DNA from: JAIBJN01 sp963775395
Lineage (GTDB): Bacteria > Actinomycetota > Thermoleophilia > Gaiellales > Gaiellaceae
Direction: 5' to 3'
Length of the DNA: 64,000 nt
Assembly: GCA_963775395.1 (NCBI GenBank)
Contig: CAVZIX010000005.1
Coordinates: 268,813 to 332,812 of the forward strand
Positions 15,721 through 24,178 of the stretch are shown in pieces. Below the pieces are notes generated by a model, which searched no databases, was not told the origin of the DNA, and saw nothing but the letters and a program-made list of their open reading frames with translations. The position numbers and the translations under genes were made by a program. The stretch's first letter is position 1. The number at the start of each line of letters is the position of its first letter.

Positions 15721-18282
15721 TCACTCGACTGCCGGCCGGGCGATGGCCGGCGGCTCGCGGCCGGCGAGGAGCCAGCCTGCCGCGGCGGCCGCCACGGGGA
15801 TGCCCACGACCATCAGGGCGAGGTAGAGCACCGGGATCCGACCGAGATAGTCGAGCTTGTCGAAGTACGTCGCCGCGAGCATGAGATAGGCGCCGGCGAC
15901 GCCGAGGAGCGCGCCGAGGAGCGCGAGCGCGCCGGCTGTGGCGGCGGTCAGCGTGCGGCGGATCCTGCTCGTGGCGCCGGCCGCGGTCAGGATGCGGAGA
16001 TCGCCGGCGCTCTCGCTGCGGATCAGCCCGACGGTCATGGCGAGGATCGCCAGGGCGAGGAGGGCGCCAGCGGCGATGGCGATGGCGATCGGCGTCGCGA
16101 AGGAGGTGCTCTCACGCCGTGTCTCGATCGTTAAGCCAGCGTTGGCCGCGAGGTCACGGGCATCCGCGATCTGTCCGCTCGTCAAGGGCCGGCTCGACTC
16201 GATCAGCCAGCCGGACGGGATCTGTTTCCAGCCGAGCCGGCGGAGACCGTCGAGCGTGATGAACGAGGCCGGCGCAACCCCGGTTTCCCCGCTGGGAGCG
16301 CCGAAGAGCTTCCGGCTGTCGATCCTCCGGACGTTGGTGACGGCTCGTTCGGTCACCCTTGGTTCTCCGCGTGCCCCGGTCGTCTCCAGGCTGACCGTGA
16401 CGAGCTCGTCGGTCTGGACGGTTCGGTCGACCAGAAAGTCCGTGCTCGGATCGACCGCGGTGGGGTCGACTCCGAGGTACCTGAGCAACGCAGGCGTGGC
16501 GACGTACAGGCGCGATTCGGTGAGGTAGCAGCTCGCCGGTGGAGGGGCAGGACAGAGGATTGACCCTCCTCCTCCCGAGCTCTCGGGGTTATCGATCTTC
16601 CGTGAGAGAACCTCCGCGTCGAGGACTCGGACGCCGTCCATGATTCCGGGCTGTTCGCCCCGTGGGACGGCGCTCTGGAGTGGAACCACCGTCGCGTCGT
16701 CGAGACCTGCCGCCAGTTGTGGGACGCGACGGGCCATGCGTTCGAGCTCCGCCTGCGTCTGGACTGCGATGATCTCGGGATCCGGCGTTTCACCGGTGTA
16801 CACGCGGATCTGTCCGCTGGACAGGTTGGCCGGTACGGCCGCTGACTGCTTCTCCTCGGCCGCCGCGATGATGACGACCGTCGCGGCGATACCGAGAGCG
16901 AGGGTGATGGCGGCGAGTGCCGCCCCCGAGCGGGCCTGGTAGCGGGCGAGGTCTCGTAGCGCCAGGCGCATCGCGATCGGGGCGTGCCCGGCCGGGCGGG
17001 CGAAGAGGCGAATCGCGAGCGGGCCCAGGAGCAGCGTGCCGAGGATCGTCGCCACGATCCCGGCGACGATGAGCACCGGGGTGCTTCGGTCGGAGAGCAC
17101 GAGGCTGCCGATTCCCGCCGCGATCAGCACGACCGCGACGATTGCCGATTGGCGTGCGGGTCTCGGCCTCGGCGGGCGCGCCGAGAGGGCGAGCGCGACG
17201 GGCACGCGAGCCACCGCTCGCCCCGGCCACCATGCAGCGGCGGTCGCCCCGAGCATCGCGACGAGAACGATCATGGCGAGCAGTGGCCAGGGCAGGCTGA
17301 GCCGGTCGAGGCGATGGCCGAGCGCCGGCTCGAGCGTCGGCGCGACTGCGAGCCAGAGGGCGAGACCCACGATCGTGCCGATCAGCGCGCCGATCGCACC
17401 GACGATGGCGCCGTTCGCGAGCAGCACGAGTCGAAGGTGCTTCTCGGTCGCGCCGATCGCGGCGAGCATGCCGAGCTGGCGGAGCCGTCGCAGAGCGATG
17501 ACCGCGAAGCCTGCGGCGGCGATGAGCGACGCCAGGAGCAGGAACACGGTGGCGACGGAAAACAGCAGGAGCTCGTCCGCCGGGAGGTCGCTACCTCGAA
17601 TCCTCATCGACATGACGGCCGGTAGGTCACCTTGGCCCAACGCCGCACTGCCGGCCAGGACGGTGACGTGGTCCGGTGCCGCCGCGGACGGGGGAGAGAC
17701 GAGGGCGAACTCGTCGCCTAGATCGGCGGGGTTCTCGACGACGCCGACAACGGTGCGGCGATTGCCGTCGAGGGCCAGAGTTCCGCCGAGCTCGAGCCCG
17801 AGGACCTGGGCGACGCCGTCGGTGACGCCGACCTGGCCGCGGCCTTCCGGGTAGCTGCCTCGACGGAGTGCGAGGCGCGGGCCCCCGTACGGTCCGCGCG
17901 GGTCCTGAGCGCGGTACTCCACCTTTTCGACGCCGCCGGGGACGGTGAACGAGCGGTGGCCGATGACGTCGATCGTCCCGAACTGTTGGCTTGCGGCGGC
18001 GAGACCCGCCTCCAGCTTGCGAGGATCGGCGCCGTCGAAATCGAGTAGTTGACTGGCCGAGCCGAACTCGGCCTCGTTCGAGGTGTCTGCGCCCGAGTTG
18101 GAGGCGATTGTGACGCTCGCAATCGCGGCCGCGACCGCAAGGGTGAGGAGAGCGATGACGAGGATCTGCTGGCGCCACTCGCGGCGGAACAGACGCCAGG
18201 CCCAGTGGACGACGGCGCGGCGCGCGGCCACGCCGCCGTCCGCTGGGCCCCGCAGCGCCAAGCGGTTCGCGAGAGTCGTCAT
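15721..18282 (-). CDS. ABC transporter permease, FtsX/MacB-like
   Basis: The 853-residue protein has the full FtsX-family plan: a first membrane helix (QQILVIALLTLAVAAAIASVTIA, about 39-61), a large external domain, three helices with the FtsX signature (LLFSVATVFLLLASLIAAAGFAVIALRRLRQLGMLAAIGATEKHLRLVLL), a second external domain and a final block of four helices (LRILTAAGATSRIRRTLTAATAG). The two FtsX repeats make it a whole permease. Its ATG overlaps the ATP-binding gene stop by four bases. Such MacB/LolCDE-type systems extrude peptides, antibiotics or lipoproteins by mechanotransmission. The PadR gene upstream suggests induction by a toxic compound; the substrate is unknown. Confidence 0.9.
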   Translation of the reverse strand: MTTLANRLALRGPADGGVAARRAVVHWAWRLFRREWRQQILVIALLTLAVAAAIASVTIASNSGADTSNEAEFGSASQLLDFDGADPRKLEAGLAAASQQFGTIDVIGHRSFTVPGGVEKVEYRAQDPRGPYGGPRLALRRGSYPEGRGQVGVTDGVAQVLGLELGGTLALDGNRRTVVGVVENPADLGDEFALVSPPSAAAPDHVTVLAGSAALGQGDLPAVMSMRIRGSDLPADELLLFSVATVFLLLASLIAAAGFAVIALRRLRQLGMLAAIGATEKHLRLVLLANGAIVGAIGALIGTIVGLALWLAVAPTLEPALGHRLDRLSLPWPLLAMIVLVAMLGATAAAWWPGRAVARVPVALALSARPPRPRPARQSAIVAVVLIAAGIGSLVLSDRSTPVLIVAGIVATILGTLLLGPLAIRLFARPAGHAPIAMRLALRDLARYQARSGAALAAITLALGIAATVVIIAAAEEKQSAAVPANLSSGQIRVYTGETPDPEIIAVQTQAELERMARRVPQLAAGLDDATVVPLQSAVPRGEQPGIMDGVRVLDAEVLSRKIDNPESSGGGGSILCPAPPPASCYLTESRLYVATPALLRYLGVDPTAVDPSTDFLVDRTVQTDELVTVSLETTGARGEPRVTERAVTNVRRIDSRKLFGAPSGETGVAPASFITLDGLRRLGWKQIPSGWLIESSRPLTSGQIADARDLAANAGLTIETRRESTSFATPIAIAIAAGALLALAILAMTVGLIRSESAGDLRILTAAGATSRIRRTLTAATAGALALLGALLGVAGAYLMLAATYFDKLDYLGRIPVLYLALMVVGIPVAAAAAGWLLAGREPPAIARPAVE

Positions 18283-19004
18283 CGCCGCTCACCGGCGGCG
18301 AGGAGCGACTCCGGCCCCGGAGGCGCCACCGTCTGATCGACGACATGGCCGTCCCGCAGGAACACGACGCGGTCGGCCCAGGACGCCAGCTGCGCCTCGT
18401 GCGTGACGACGACACCCGCGACGCCCCGCTTCGTGGCGGCCCGCAACAGGCGCATGACCGCCTCGCCGTTCACGGAATCCAGAGCGCCGGTCGGCTCGTC
18501 CGCGAGCAGCAACCCGCGCTCGCCGACGATCGCCCGGGCGATCGCTGCCCGCTGGCGCTCGCCGCCCGATAGCTCGTCGGGGTAGCGATCGGCGATGTCC
18601 GCGACATCGAGCTCCTCCATCGCCTCGAGGCCCGTCACGCGCGCGGCTCTGGCGCGGATGCCGTCGAGCTCGAGGGGCAGGGTGACGTTCTCGATCGCCG
18701 TCAGCCCGGGGAGCAGGTTGAAGTCCTGGAAGACATAGCCGATCGACCGGCGCCGCATCTGCGCCTTCTCCGAGCGCGAGACGTCCGACAGGTCGACGCC
18801 GTCCACCAGCACTTGGCCGCTGGTCGGCTCCTCGAGGCTGCCGGCGATCGTCAACAGCGTGCTCTTGCCGGAGCCGCTCGGCCCCATGATCGCCACCAGC
18901 TCGCCGGGATCGACCATGAGGTCGACTCGGACGAGCGCATGCACCTCGGTGGGCCCGGAGCCGTAGACCTTCGATAGCTGGTGCAGTTCGAGTGCGCTCG
19001 TCAT
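18279..19004 (-). CDS. ABC transporter ATP-binding protein, MacB/LolD type
   Basis: The 241-residue ATPase contains Walker A (GPSGSGKST), Q-loop (YVFQDFNLLPGLTAIENV), signature LSGGERQR, Walker B (LLLADEPTGALD) and the H-loop (VVTHE). The Q-loop and 'LPGLTAxENV' wording are typical of the MacB/LolD branch that pairs with FtsX-like permeases. It sits between padR and the permease gene with ATGA overlaps on both sides, so all three are made together. Confidence 0.95.
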   Translation of the reverse strand: MTSALELHQLSKVYGSGPTEVHALVRVDLMVDPGELVAIMGPSGSGKSTLLTIAGSLEEPTSGQVLVDGVDLSDVSRSEKAQMRRRSIGYVFQDFNLLPGLTAIENVTLPLELDGIRARAARVTGLEAMEELDVADIADRYPDELSGGERQRAAIARAIVGERGLLLADEPTGALDSVNGEAVMRLLRAATKRGVAGVVVTHEAQLASWADRVVFLRDGHVVDQTVAPPGPESLLAAGERR

Positions 19005-19582
19005 TGCGAGACCTCCATCGGGTCAGGTGCTTCGAGAGGCAGGTCGGTCACTGCGACCGGCGCGAGTGACGGCCGTTGCTTCAAGCGGACGTCCGCGGAG
19101 TCGAGCCAGCGGACGATCGCTTCGAGCCGAAAGAGCTCGGCGTCGGCGACGAGCACCAACGCCGTGTCGTCCTCTGCAGCCGCGGCCTTGACCTGGGTGT
19201 AGCGCTGCATGACCTCGATCACGTGCCGGCGGTGCGTCTGCAGGATCTCGTGGATGTTGGTCCCGGGGACTTCCAGGGCGACCAGCACCTTGATCACGAG
19301 CTCGTCGCGCGGGGGAGGAACGAGCTCGGGCGGGGTCCGCAGCCAGTCGGCTAGCTCGCGGTCGCCGGCGGACGTGATCCTGTACCGCTTCCGCGAGCGC
19401 TCCCCTTCCCCGTCGTCGGTCTCGACGAGCCCGTCCCGTTCGAGGCGCTGAAGGGTCGCGTAGACCTGTCCGACGTTGAGCGGCCAGACCTCGCCCGTCC
19501 GGGCCTCGAACTCGTTCTGAAGCCGGAGGCCGTACTTCGGCCCCTCGCTAAGAAGGGCGAGCAACGCGTGGGGGACGCTCAT
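19001..19582 (-). CDS. PadR-family transcriptional regulator
   Basis: The 193-residue protein opens with the PadR winged helix (SVPHALLALLSEGPKYGLRLQNEFEARTGEVWPLNVGQVYATLQRLERDGLVE), wing strands ending KRYRITSAGDRELADWL, and a helical C-terminal dimerisation part (DELVIKVLVALEVPGTNIHEILQTHRRHVIEVMQRY). PadR proteins commonly repress exporters. It is the first gene of the ABC operon, overlapping it by four bases. A palindrome 33 bases upstream is the probable autoregulatory site. Confidence 0.92.
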   Translation of the reverse strand: MSVPHALLALLSEGPKYGLRLQNEFEARTGEVWPLNVGQVYATLQRLERDGLVETDDGEGERSRKRYRITSAGDRELADWLRTPPELVPPPRDELVIKVLVALEVPGTNIHEILQTHRRHVIEVMQRYTQVKAAAAEDDTALVLVADAELFRLEAIVRWLDSADVRLKQRPSLAPVAVTDLPLEAPDPMEVSQ

Positions 19583-19614
19583 GAGTGGCTCCGCGGAAAC
19601 AGCATACTGAGTAC

Positions 19615-19627
19615 TATACCGGGTATA
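19615..19627. promoter_or_regulatory. Candidate PadR operator
   Basis: TATACC-G-GGTATA is a perfect inverted repeat 33 bases upstream of padR, embedded in AT-richer DNA (CTGAGTAC before it, CAGTG after it). Position and symmetry fit autorepression. The PadR half-site is inferred. Confidence 0.55.
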
Positions 19628-19747
19628 CAGTGTTGGCGCAAGTCGCCCGGGCGAGCCCGGCGTACGCGGACGAGTCAGGCCGGTACAAGGAGGAGGTCGG
19701 CGACGTCGGCCGCATGTGCCGAACTCAATTGGCCACCTCTGATACTC

Positions 19748-19781
19748 CCGATGGAGCGTACCGGGATCGAACCGGTGACCT
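19748..19781 (-). repeat. Displaced copy of the tRNA-Ala 3' end (att-like direct repeat)
   Basis: These 34 bases are identical to 20632-20665, covering the acceptor 3' strand and T-arm of the intact tRNA-Ala plus 4 bases beyond it. No D-arm or anticodon arm follows here. Orientation equals that of the tRNA. This is the layout left when an element inserts at the 3' end of a tRNA gene. No integrase is present. Confidence 0.75.
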
Positions 19782-19797
19782 ACTTCTGGGATGACTC

Positions 19798-19868
19798 TCT
19801 ACAAACCTTTGACAAGCTGTAGGGAGTTTGTATAGAGTATGCCTCCGACCCTGTACAAGCAGTAGACA
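19798..19868 (+). promoter_or_regulatory. Fasciclin-gene promoter with two pairs of 11-bp repeats
   Basis: TTGACA (19809-19814) and TATAGA (19831-19836; 16 bp apart) form a good promoter. TCTACA (19798) and TTGACA (19809) start 11 bases apart, and TGTACA (19852) and TAGACA (19863) also start 11 bases apart. The latter pair reads TGTACAAGCAG and TAGACAAGGAG. This matches the repeats at the DUF378 promoter, so regulation by the CarH-like protein is plausible. Confidence 0.6.
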
Positions 19869-19879
19869 AGGAGGAACAA

Positions 19880-20440
19880 ATGAAAAAGGTCCGAACACTG
19901 CGCTCGGCTCGGGTTCTGGGCGCAATCGGCTTTGCCACAGTGGGGCTCGCCGTCGCGGCGTGCGGCGGCGACAACGACTCCTCGCCGGAGGGGGCGACGA
20001 CGACCGCATCGCCGGCGACGACGATGGAGGAAACGACGCAGGAGAACATCGTCGAGACGGCCGTCGCGGCCGAGGACTTCACGACGCTGACGTCCCTGGT
20101 CGAGCAGGCCGGCCTCGCGGAGACGCTGTCGGGCGAAGGTCCCTTCACGGTCTTCGCACCCACCGACGATGCCTTCGCCAAGGTGCCGCAGGAGACGCTC
20201 GACGCGCTGGCGGCTGATCCCGAGGCGCTGAAAGCAGTCCTGCTGTACCACGTGGTCGCCGGTGAGTCACGCGCGAGCGACGTCGCAGAGCTGAGCTCGG
20301 CCGAGACCCTGAACGGCGAGTCCGTCGAGCTCGAGACGACCGACGGAGGCGTCATGGTCAACGACGCCATGGTCGTGCGGGCTGATGTGACCGCCTCGAA
20401 CGGCGTCATCCACGTCATCGATGAAGTGCTGATTCCCTAA
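19880..20440 (+). CDS. Fasciclin (FAS1) domain lipoprotein
   Basis: The 186-residue protein has a lipoprotein signal with lipobox VAAC (Cys29), a Thr/Glu-rich linker and a single complete FAS1 domain: NIVETAVAAEDFTTLTSLVEQAGL, GPFTVFAPTDDAFAKVP, LLYHVVAGE and the closing NGVIHVIDEVLIP. FAS1 domains mediate adhesion or bind small molecules at the cell surface. AAGGAGG precedes the ATG by about 5 bases. A promoter with CarH-like repeats lies upstream and a hairpin downstream, so it is an independent unit. It lies between the tRNA-Ala and the copy of its 3' end, as if carried by a former insert. Confidence 0.93.
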   Translation: MKKVRTLRSARVLGAIGFATVGLAVAACGGDNDSSPEGATTTASPATTMEETTQENIVETAVAAEDFTTLTSLVEQAGLAETLSGEGPFTVFAPTDDAFAKVPQETLDALAADPEALKAVLLYHVVAGESRASDVAELSSAETLNGESVELETTDGGVMVNDAMVVRADVTASNGVIHVIDEVLIP

Positions 20441-20455
20441 GGTGGGACGCAGCTG

Positions 20456-20489
20456 AGCGGCCCGCCCGGCGCTTCGCCGGCGGGCCGCT
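20456..20489 (+). terminator. Terminator hairpin of the fasciclin gene
   Basis: AGCGGCCCGCCCGGC pairs with GCCGGCGGGCCGCT (one bulged base) around a GCTTC loop, 16 bases past the stop. No T-tract follows. Confidence 0.6.
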
Positions 20490-20635
20490 CTCGATCCGTC
20501 GATCCACTCCTCGTGGGTGAGTGTCTCGTTGAGGAAGGAGAGGCGAGGCGGAACGGCACGTAAGGCACCCGACGATGGGCGAGCCGCGTCGTCCCAACGG
20601 GTCAACAGTTCAGGCCGATTTCCAGCGCCTTCCGA

Positions 20636-20708
20636 TGGAGCGTACCGGGATCGAACCGGTGACCTCCGGCTTGCAAAGCCGGCGCTCTCCCAGCTGAGCT
20701 AACGCCCC
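20636..20708 (-). tRNA. tRNA-Ala (anticodon TGC)
   Basis: On the minus strand the 73-base sequence starts GGGGCGTTAGCTCAGCTGGG and folds as a complete cloverleaf. The acceptor GGGGCGT pairs with ACGCTCC, the anticodon arm CCGGC-TTTGCAA-GCCGG shows TGC, and the T-arm is ACCGG-TTCGATC-CCGGT. The discriminator is A and CCA is not encoded. Its 3' end is duplicated at 19748-19781. Confidence 0.95.
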
Positions 20709-20739
20709 AAGTCGAGCTCACTGTAGCTGGCCCGGCGGG

Positions 20740-21159
20740 CTAGCTCTCGTCGACGACCAGGTGCTTGACGGGGAGGTTGAAGCGGGCGAGGGCCTCGTCG
20801 GCGGCGCCCTCCTCGAGCCAGCCGGCGTCGTCGTCCTTGCGGGTGACGAGGACGAGCTCGTCGGCCGGGAATGTACGCAGGGCGTCCTCGATCGCCTGGA
20901 CGGGGTCGGTGTCCCCCACCTCGGCCTCGACGCGGTCGGCCTCGGGCGCCACGGCGCGGCCGACGCCCTCGGCGCGGGACTCGGCCTCGGCTCGAGCGTC
21001 GTCCTCGTCGTTCGCCAGCCAGTCGAGCGGGGAAAGGTCGGACGCCGTGGCGACGACCTTCACCTCGGCCCCGGCGTCGTCCGCGTCCTCGAGCACGCGG
21101 TCGCGCAGAGCCTCGCCCTCGACGGGCGCAGTCGTGACCACCAGGATGTGCCGGCTCAC
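20740..21159 (-). CDS. UspA-like small Rossmann-type protein
   Basis: The 139-residue protein starts with a strand and loop (SRHILVVTTAPVEGEALRDRV), then alternating helices and strands, with DELVLVTRK and PVKHLVVDES at the end. This is the alpha/beta order of a universal stress protein, but the ATP-binding G-x2-G-x9-G(S/T) motif is not visible and the middle is very acidic. I regard it as a non-nucleotide-binding UspA-like protein. It starts with GTG; no clear partner gene. Confidence 0.55.
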   Translation of the reverse strand: MSRHILVVTTAPVEGEALRDRVLEDADDAGAEVKVVATASDLSPLDWLANDEDDARAEAESRAEGVGRAVAPEADRVEAEVGDTDPVQAIEDALRTFPADELVLVTRKDDDAGWLEEGAADEALARFNLPVKHLVVDES

Positions 21160-21232
21160 GTGCCGTCTCTACCCGGCTACAGGCGGAGCGGAAACACGGG
21201 TGCCACGGGCGACGCGAGGAGTGAGTAGCGGG

Positions 21233-21535
21233 CTAGTCGCCCCAGTCGAAGTCGCGCGAGCGACCCCAGAGGGTGTCCTCCGGATCGACAGGGGGGTCGG
21301 TGTCCTCGCCGGGCCATGCGAGCACCTTGCTCGGCTCGAGCTCGGGCTCGTGGCCGCCCAGCGTGTCCTCCAGACGGGCCTGCTCCTCGGTCTTGAAAAG
21401 TGGATGGTTCTCGAACGGATCCTCGACCCGGTAGCGGTCGATGGGCATGTTGCCGTCGAGGTTCGAATTCCGCCGCTTCAGCTCGAGGTGCTCTTCGATG
21501 ATGCGGGCGAAGTTGGTCTGACTGTCGTTACTCAC
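21233..21535 (-). CDS. Conserved hypothetical acidic protein (100 aa)
   Basis: The 100-residue protein (MSNDSQTNFARIIEEHLELKRRNSNLDGNMPIDRY ... WGRSRDFDWGD) is hydrophilic and rich in Asp and Glu, with no membrane segment or known motif. GGAGG stands 6 bases before the GTG. An N-terminal helix may be followed by a largely extended tail with many prolines. I do not recognise the family. Confidence 0.6.
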   Translation of the reverse strand: MSNDSQTNFARIIEEHLELKRRNSNLDGNMPIDRYRVEDPFENHPLFKTEEQARLEDTLGGHEPELEPSKVLAWPGEDTDPPVDPEDTLWGRSRDFDWGD

Positions 21536-21600
21536 GCACTACCTCCGGGTCGGGGACAGGACAGCGCCGGATTGTAGACGACCTGGCGAACGCAGCAACG

Positions 21601-23406
21601 CTAATCGTGCGCGCGGACGATAGTACCCGCGTCCGCGGCGACGACACAGTTCTTTCCAGCACGCTTGGCACGATAGAGGGCCTCGTCGGCCGCGGCGAAG
21701 AGCGCGGCGGGGGTCGGGGAGTCGGGGAAGGCGGCGACGCCGAAGCTGGCCGTCACCGCGACGAGCGACCCGGGGTGCACCGGCATCGGGCGCGCGGCGA
21801 GCGCCTTGCACAGCCGCTCGGCGAGCCGGTGGGCGCCCTCGAGGTCGGTCTGCGGGAGAAGCACGGCGAACTCCTCGCCGCCGTACCGCGCCGGCAGGTC
21901 GATCTCGCGGACGGTGGCCCGCAGGATGTCGGCGAACGTCTGGAGGACGTCGTCGCCCGCCTGGTGGCCGTAGCGATCGTTGACCTGCTTGAAGTCGTCG
22001 AGGTCGGCGAGGATGAGCGCGAGGCTGCCGCCGAAGCGCTCGGCGCGGGAGATCTCGCCCTCGAGCGCCTCCTCGAAGTGCCGGCGGTTCGGGAGCTCGG
22101 TGAGCCCGTCGGTGTTCGCCTGCCGCTCGACCAGCCGGTGAAGCCGTGCGTTCTCGAGCGCGATGGAGGCCTGAGAGCCGAGCCAGTGCGCCAGCTCGCG
22201 CGCCTCGTCGCTGAAGTCGTTGCCCTTGGGCGTGAGGTAGAGGATCCCGCTCTCGCGACCTTCGTTCCCGAGCGGGATGACGAGGGAGCGCTCGCCGTTG
22301 CCGGGGTCGCCCTCGCTTGCGATCTCCTTGCCGTCGACGACGAGCCGGCCACCCTGGGCGCCGGTCGCCTCGACCGCGCTCTCGACAATCACAGGGAGGA
22401 GCGCGTACGGGTCGTGGGTCGCCGCGAGGGCCTCGCCGAAGCGGCCGATCGCCTCCCGGAGGCGGCCGCGCTCGGAGGCGAGCTCGCGCAGCCGTTCCTC
22501 GAGCTGGGCGGCCATGTCGTTGAAGGCCTCGCCGAGAGAGGCGAACTCGTCGCGGCCGCGGACGGGGACGCGCTGCTCGAACTTGCCGCGCGCCACGGCA
22601 CCGGCAGCGGCTGCGAGCTCCCGGAGGGAGCGGACGATCGTGCGGCCGAGCGTGTAGGCGACGATGCCCACGGCAGCCATGGCCGCGACGGCGAAGAGGA
22701 GGAAGCGGCTGCGGAGGTTGCCGGCGGCGGCGTCGATCTGGGCCTTGGGCGTCAGCGCGACGAGCGAGACCGGCGGGCGGCCCTGGCCCTGCTCGCCCGC
22801 GAGGAGCTCGGTACCGACCGCCCGGTAGGTGACTCCGTCCACGGTGGAGTAGCTCGGGCGGTCCGGGACCTGGGTCCGGCTGCGGAGGTCGCCGGGGGCA
22901 ATGACCTCGTCGCCGGCGACGAAAGCGAAGCGGTCGCTTTCCCGGAGCGCAGCGTTCTCGGCCAGGCCCTGCGCCAGCTCGTCGCTGAAGGGCAGGTGGA
23001 CGACGATCCTCCCGAGCAGGCGGCCGTTCGCCGCGACGACCTTCACCTCGCGCATGGCGGCGTACGGCCCGGGCCGCTGGCCGGCGAGGAGCTCGCCCTT
23101 CGGCGAGATGAAAGCGCTGTGCGGAACCTCGGCTGCCGTCTCGAGGAGCGTCGGCCGATCGCGCTCGGCGAAGGCGCGCTGCACCAGCGTCGCGTTGGCC
23201 AGGGACTCCGCGTCGTCCACGGCGTCGTCCTCGAGCTGCTCCCGGTAGTCGGCCGCAGCCACCGCGATCGCCGTGGAGAGACGCGAGTCGGCCGCGCTGA
23301 CCTCGCCGTCGATGGCCACCTCGGTGAACGCCACCGTCGCCGCCACCAGCGGCAGCAGGGCGAGCAGCATGAAATAGATGACTAGGCGAAGCTTGAAACT
23401 ACCCAT
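21601..23406 (-). CDS. Membrane diguanylate cyclase (Cache-like, HAMP, GAF, GGDEF)
   Basis: The 601-residue protein has a first membrane helix (8-28), an external sensor region (about 30-230), a second helix (234-252), a HAMP domain (254-307), a GAF-like domain (about 330-420) and a GGDEF domain (425-590). The active site is GGEEF (509-513), and RxxD (Arg500-Asp503) lies exactly five residues upstream, the product-binding inhibitory site. Metal-binding Asp lies in ILADLDDFKQVND. It should make cyclic di-GMP under feedback control. No EAL domain and no effector gene are next to it. Confidence 0.93.
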   Translation of the reverse strand: MGSFKLRLVIYFMLLALLPLVAATVAFTEVAIDGEVSAADSRLSTAIAVAAADYREQLEDDAVDDAESLANATLVQRAFAERDRPTLLETAAEVPHSAFISPKGELLAGQRPGPYAAMREVKVVAANGRLLGRIVVHLPFSDELAQGLAENAALRESDRFAFVAGDEVIAPGDLRSRTQVPDRPSYSTVDGVTYRAVGTELLAGEQGQGRPPVSLVALTPKAQIDAAAGNLRSRFLLFAVAAMAAVGIVAYTLGRTIVRSLRELAAAAGAVARGKFEQRVPVRGRDEFASLGEAFNDMAAQLEERLRELASERGRLREAIGRFGEALAATHDPYALLPVIVESAVEATGAQGGRLVVDGKEIASEGDPGNGERSLVIPLGNEGRESGILYLTPKGNDFSDEARELAHWLGSQASIALENARLHRLVERQANTDGLTELPNRRHFEEALEGEISRAERFGGSLALILADLDDFKQVNDRYGHQAGDDVLQTFADILRATVREIDLPARYGGEEFAVLLPQTDLEGAHRLAERLCKALAARPMPVHPGSLVAVTASFGVAAFPDSPTPAALFAAADEALYRAKRAGKNCVVAADAGTIVRAHD

Positions 23407-23504
23407 GACAGTGCGGTCCGACCGTTGTTCTCCCGAAACGTGTAGCCGACCGGTCCATCGGCTTCCGAGCTATCCCTCTTTAGGGGGATCCCCGCAGAGA
23501 CTGG

Positions 23505-23774
23505 TCAGAAGATGGGGCGCTCGAGCAGCACCGCGAGCGTCATCCCGATGAGCCAGCAGGCTCCCGTGACGGCCACGGTGACCGGGACGAGCCAGCGGTC
23601 GCGGCCGCCGATGGTCGCGGCGAGGACCGCAACGACGACCGCAGCCGTGCAGACGAGGCCGGGCGTGTAGACGATGCCGATCAGTCCGGCGAAGAGCGCG
23701 ATGGTGGCGAGGAAGTCGGCCGCAAGCTGGGCCGTGGTCACCTCGCGTGGCCGCTCGGACTCGTAGGCGCTCAC
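23505..23774 (-). CDS. Small membrane protein, three predicted helices
   Basis: The 89-residue protein begins with a hydrophilic MSAYESERPREVTTAQL segment and then three hydrophobic stretches (FLATIALFAGLIGIVY, TAAVVVAVLAATIGG, PVTVAVTGACWLIGMTLAVLL). The GTG start overlaps the stop of the gene before it by four bases. I do not recognise the family. The pair likely forms a small membrane unit. Confidence 0.65.
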   Translation of the reverse strand: MSAYESERPREVTTAQLAADFLATIALFAGLIGIVYTPGLVCTAAVVVAVLAATIGGRDRWLVPVTVAVTGACWLIGMTLAVLLERPIF

Positions 23775-24037
23775 AGACCGCGCCTCGACCTGCCGACGAG
23801 CACCGGCTCCGGGCTGCGGCGACGGTGCGGGGACCCGTGCGGGCCGGGTCGGCGGCCGGCGATCGGGGCCCTCGGGCCGCGCCGCCTGGGCGGCTCAACG
23901 CCTCCGCCGCCGAGGCCGTCACCCACAGGTCCGGCAGGCTCGGCGGGCGGATCCTTGACCGCCCACCAGATCACGTAGCAGAGGTACAGCGCCGGGATCT
24001 TCAGGATCACCGTGAACCAGATAGTGAGCCACAGCAC
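23771..24037 (-). CDS. Small membrane-anchored protein with proline/arginine tail
   Basis: The 88-residue protein has one N-terminal membrane helix (MLWLTIWFTVILKIPALYLCYVIWWAVKDPP), a form seen as a short conserved hypothetical in actinobacteria, then a disordered Gly/Pro/Arg-rich tail. It is coupled by GTGA to the three-helix gene. The GTG start has only a weak ribosome site. The tail is compositionally biased and could be partly non-native, but the overlap supports the stop position. Confidence 0.6.
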   Translation of the reverse strand: MLWLTIWFTVILKIPALYLCYVIWWAVKDPPAEPAGPVGDGLGGGGVEPPRRRGPRAPIAGRRPGPHGSPHRRRSPEPVLVGRSRRGL

Positions 24038-24178
24038 GGTCCGCTGAGTGTAACCTAGCCCGCTTCAAGCAAACGACAACCCTCGGGCAGGGCGCCGTTG
24101 CGGCAGCTACCGGCGCCCCCGCGCAGACCGTCCCGCGACCAGCGGCGGCTGCGATCTCGGCCCAGACAAGGGGGATCC

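Noticed and set aside
19568..19822. Plus-strand frame containing ERTGIEPVT and a similar one at 20517-20702
   Set aside because: That peptide is the well-known translation of a tRNA T-arm; both frames lie over the tRNA-Ala or its duplicated 3' end and are not genes.
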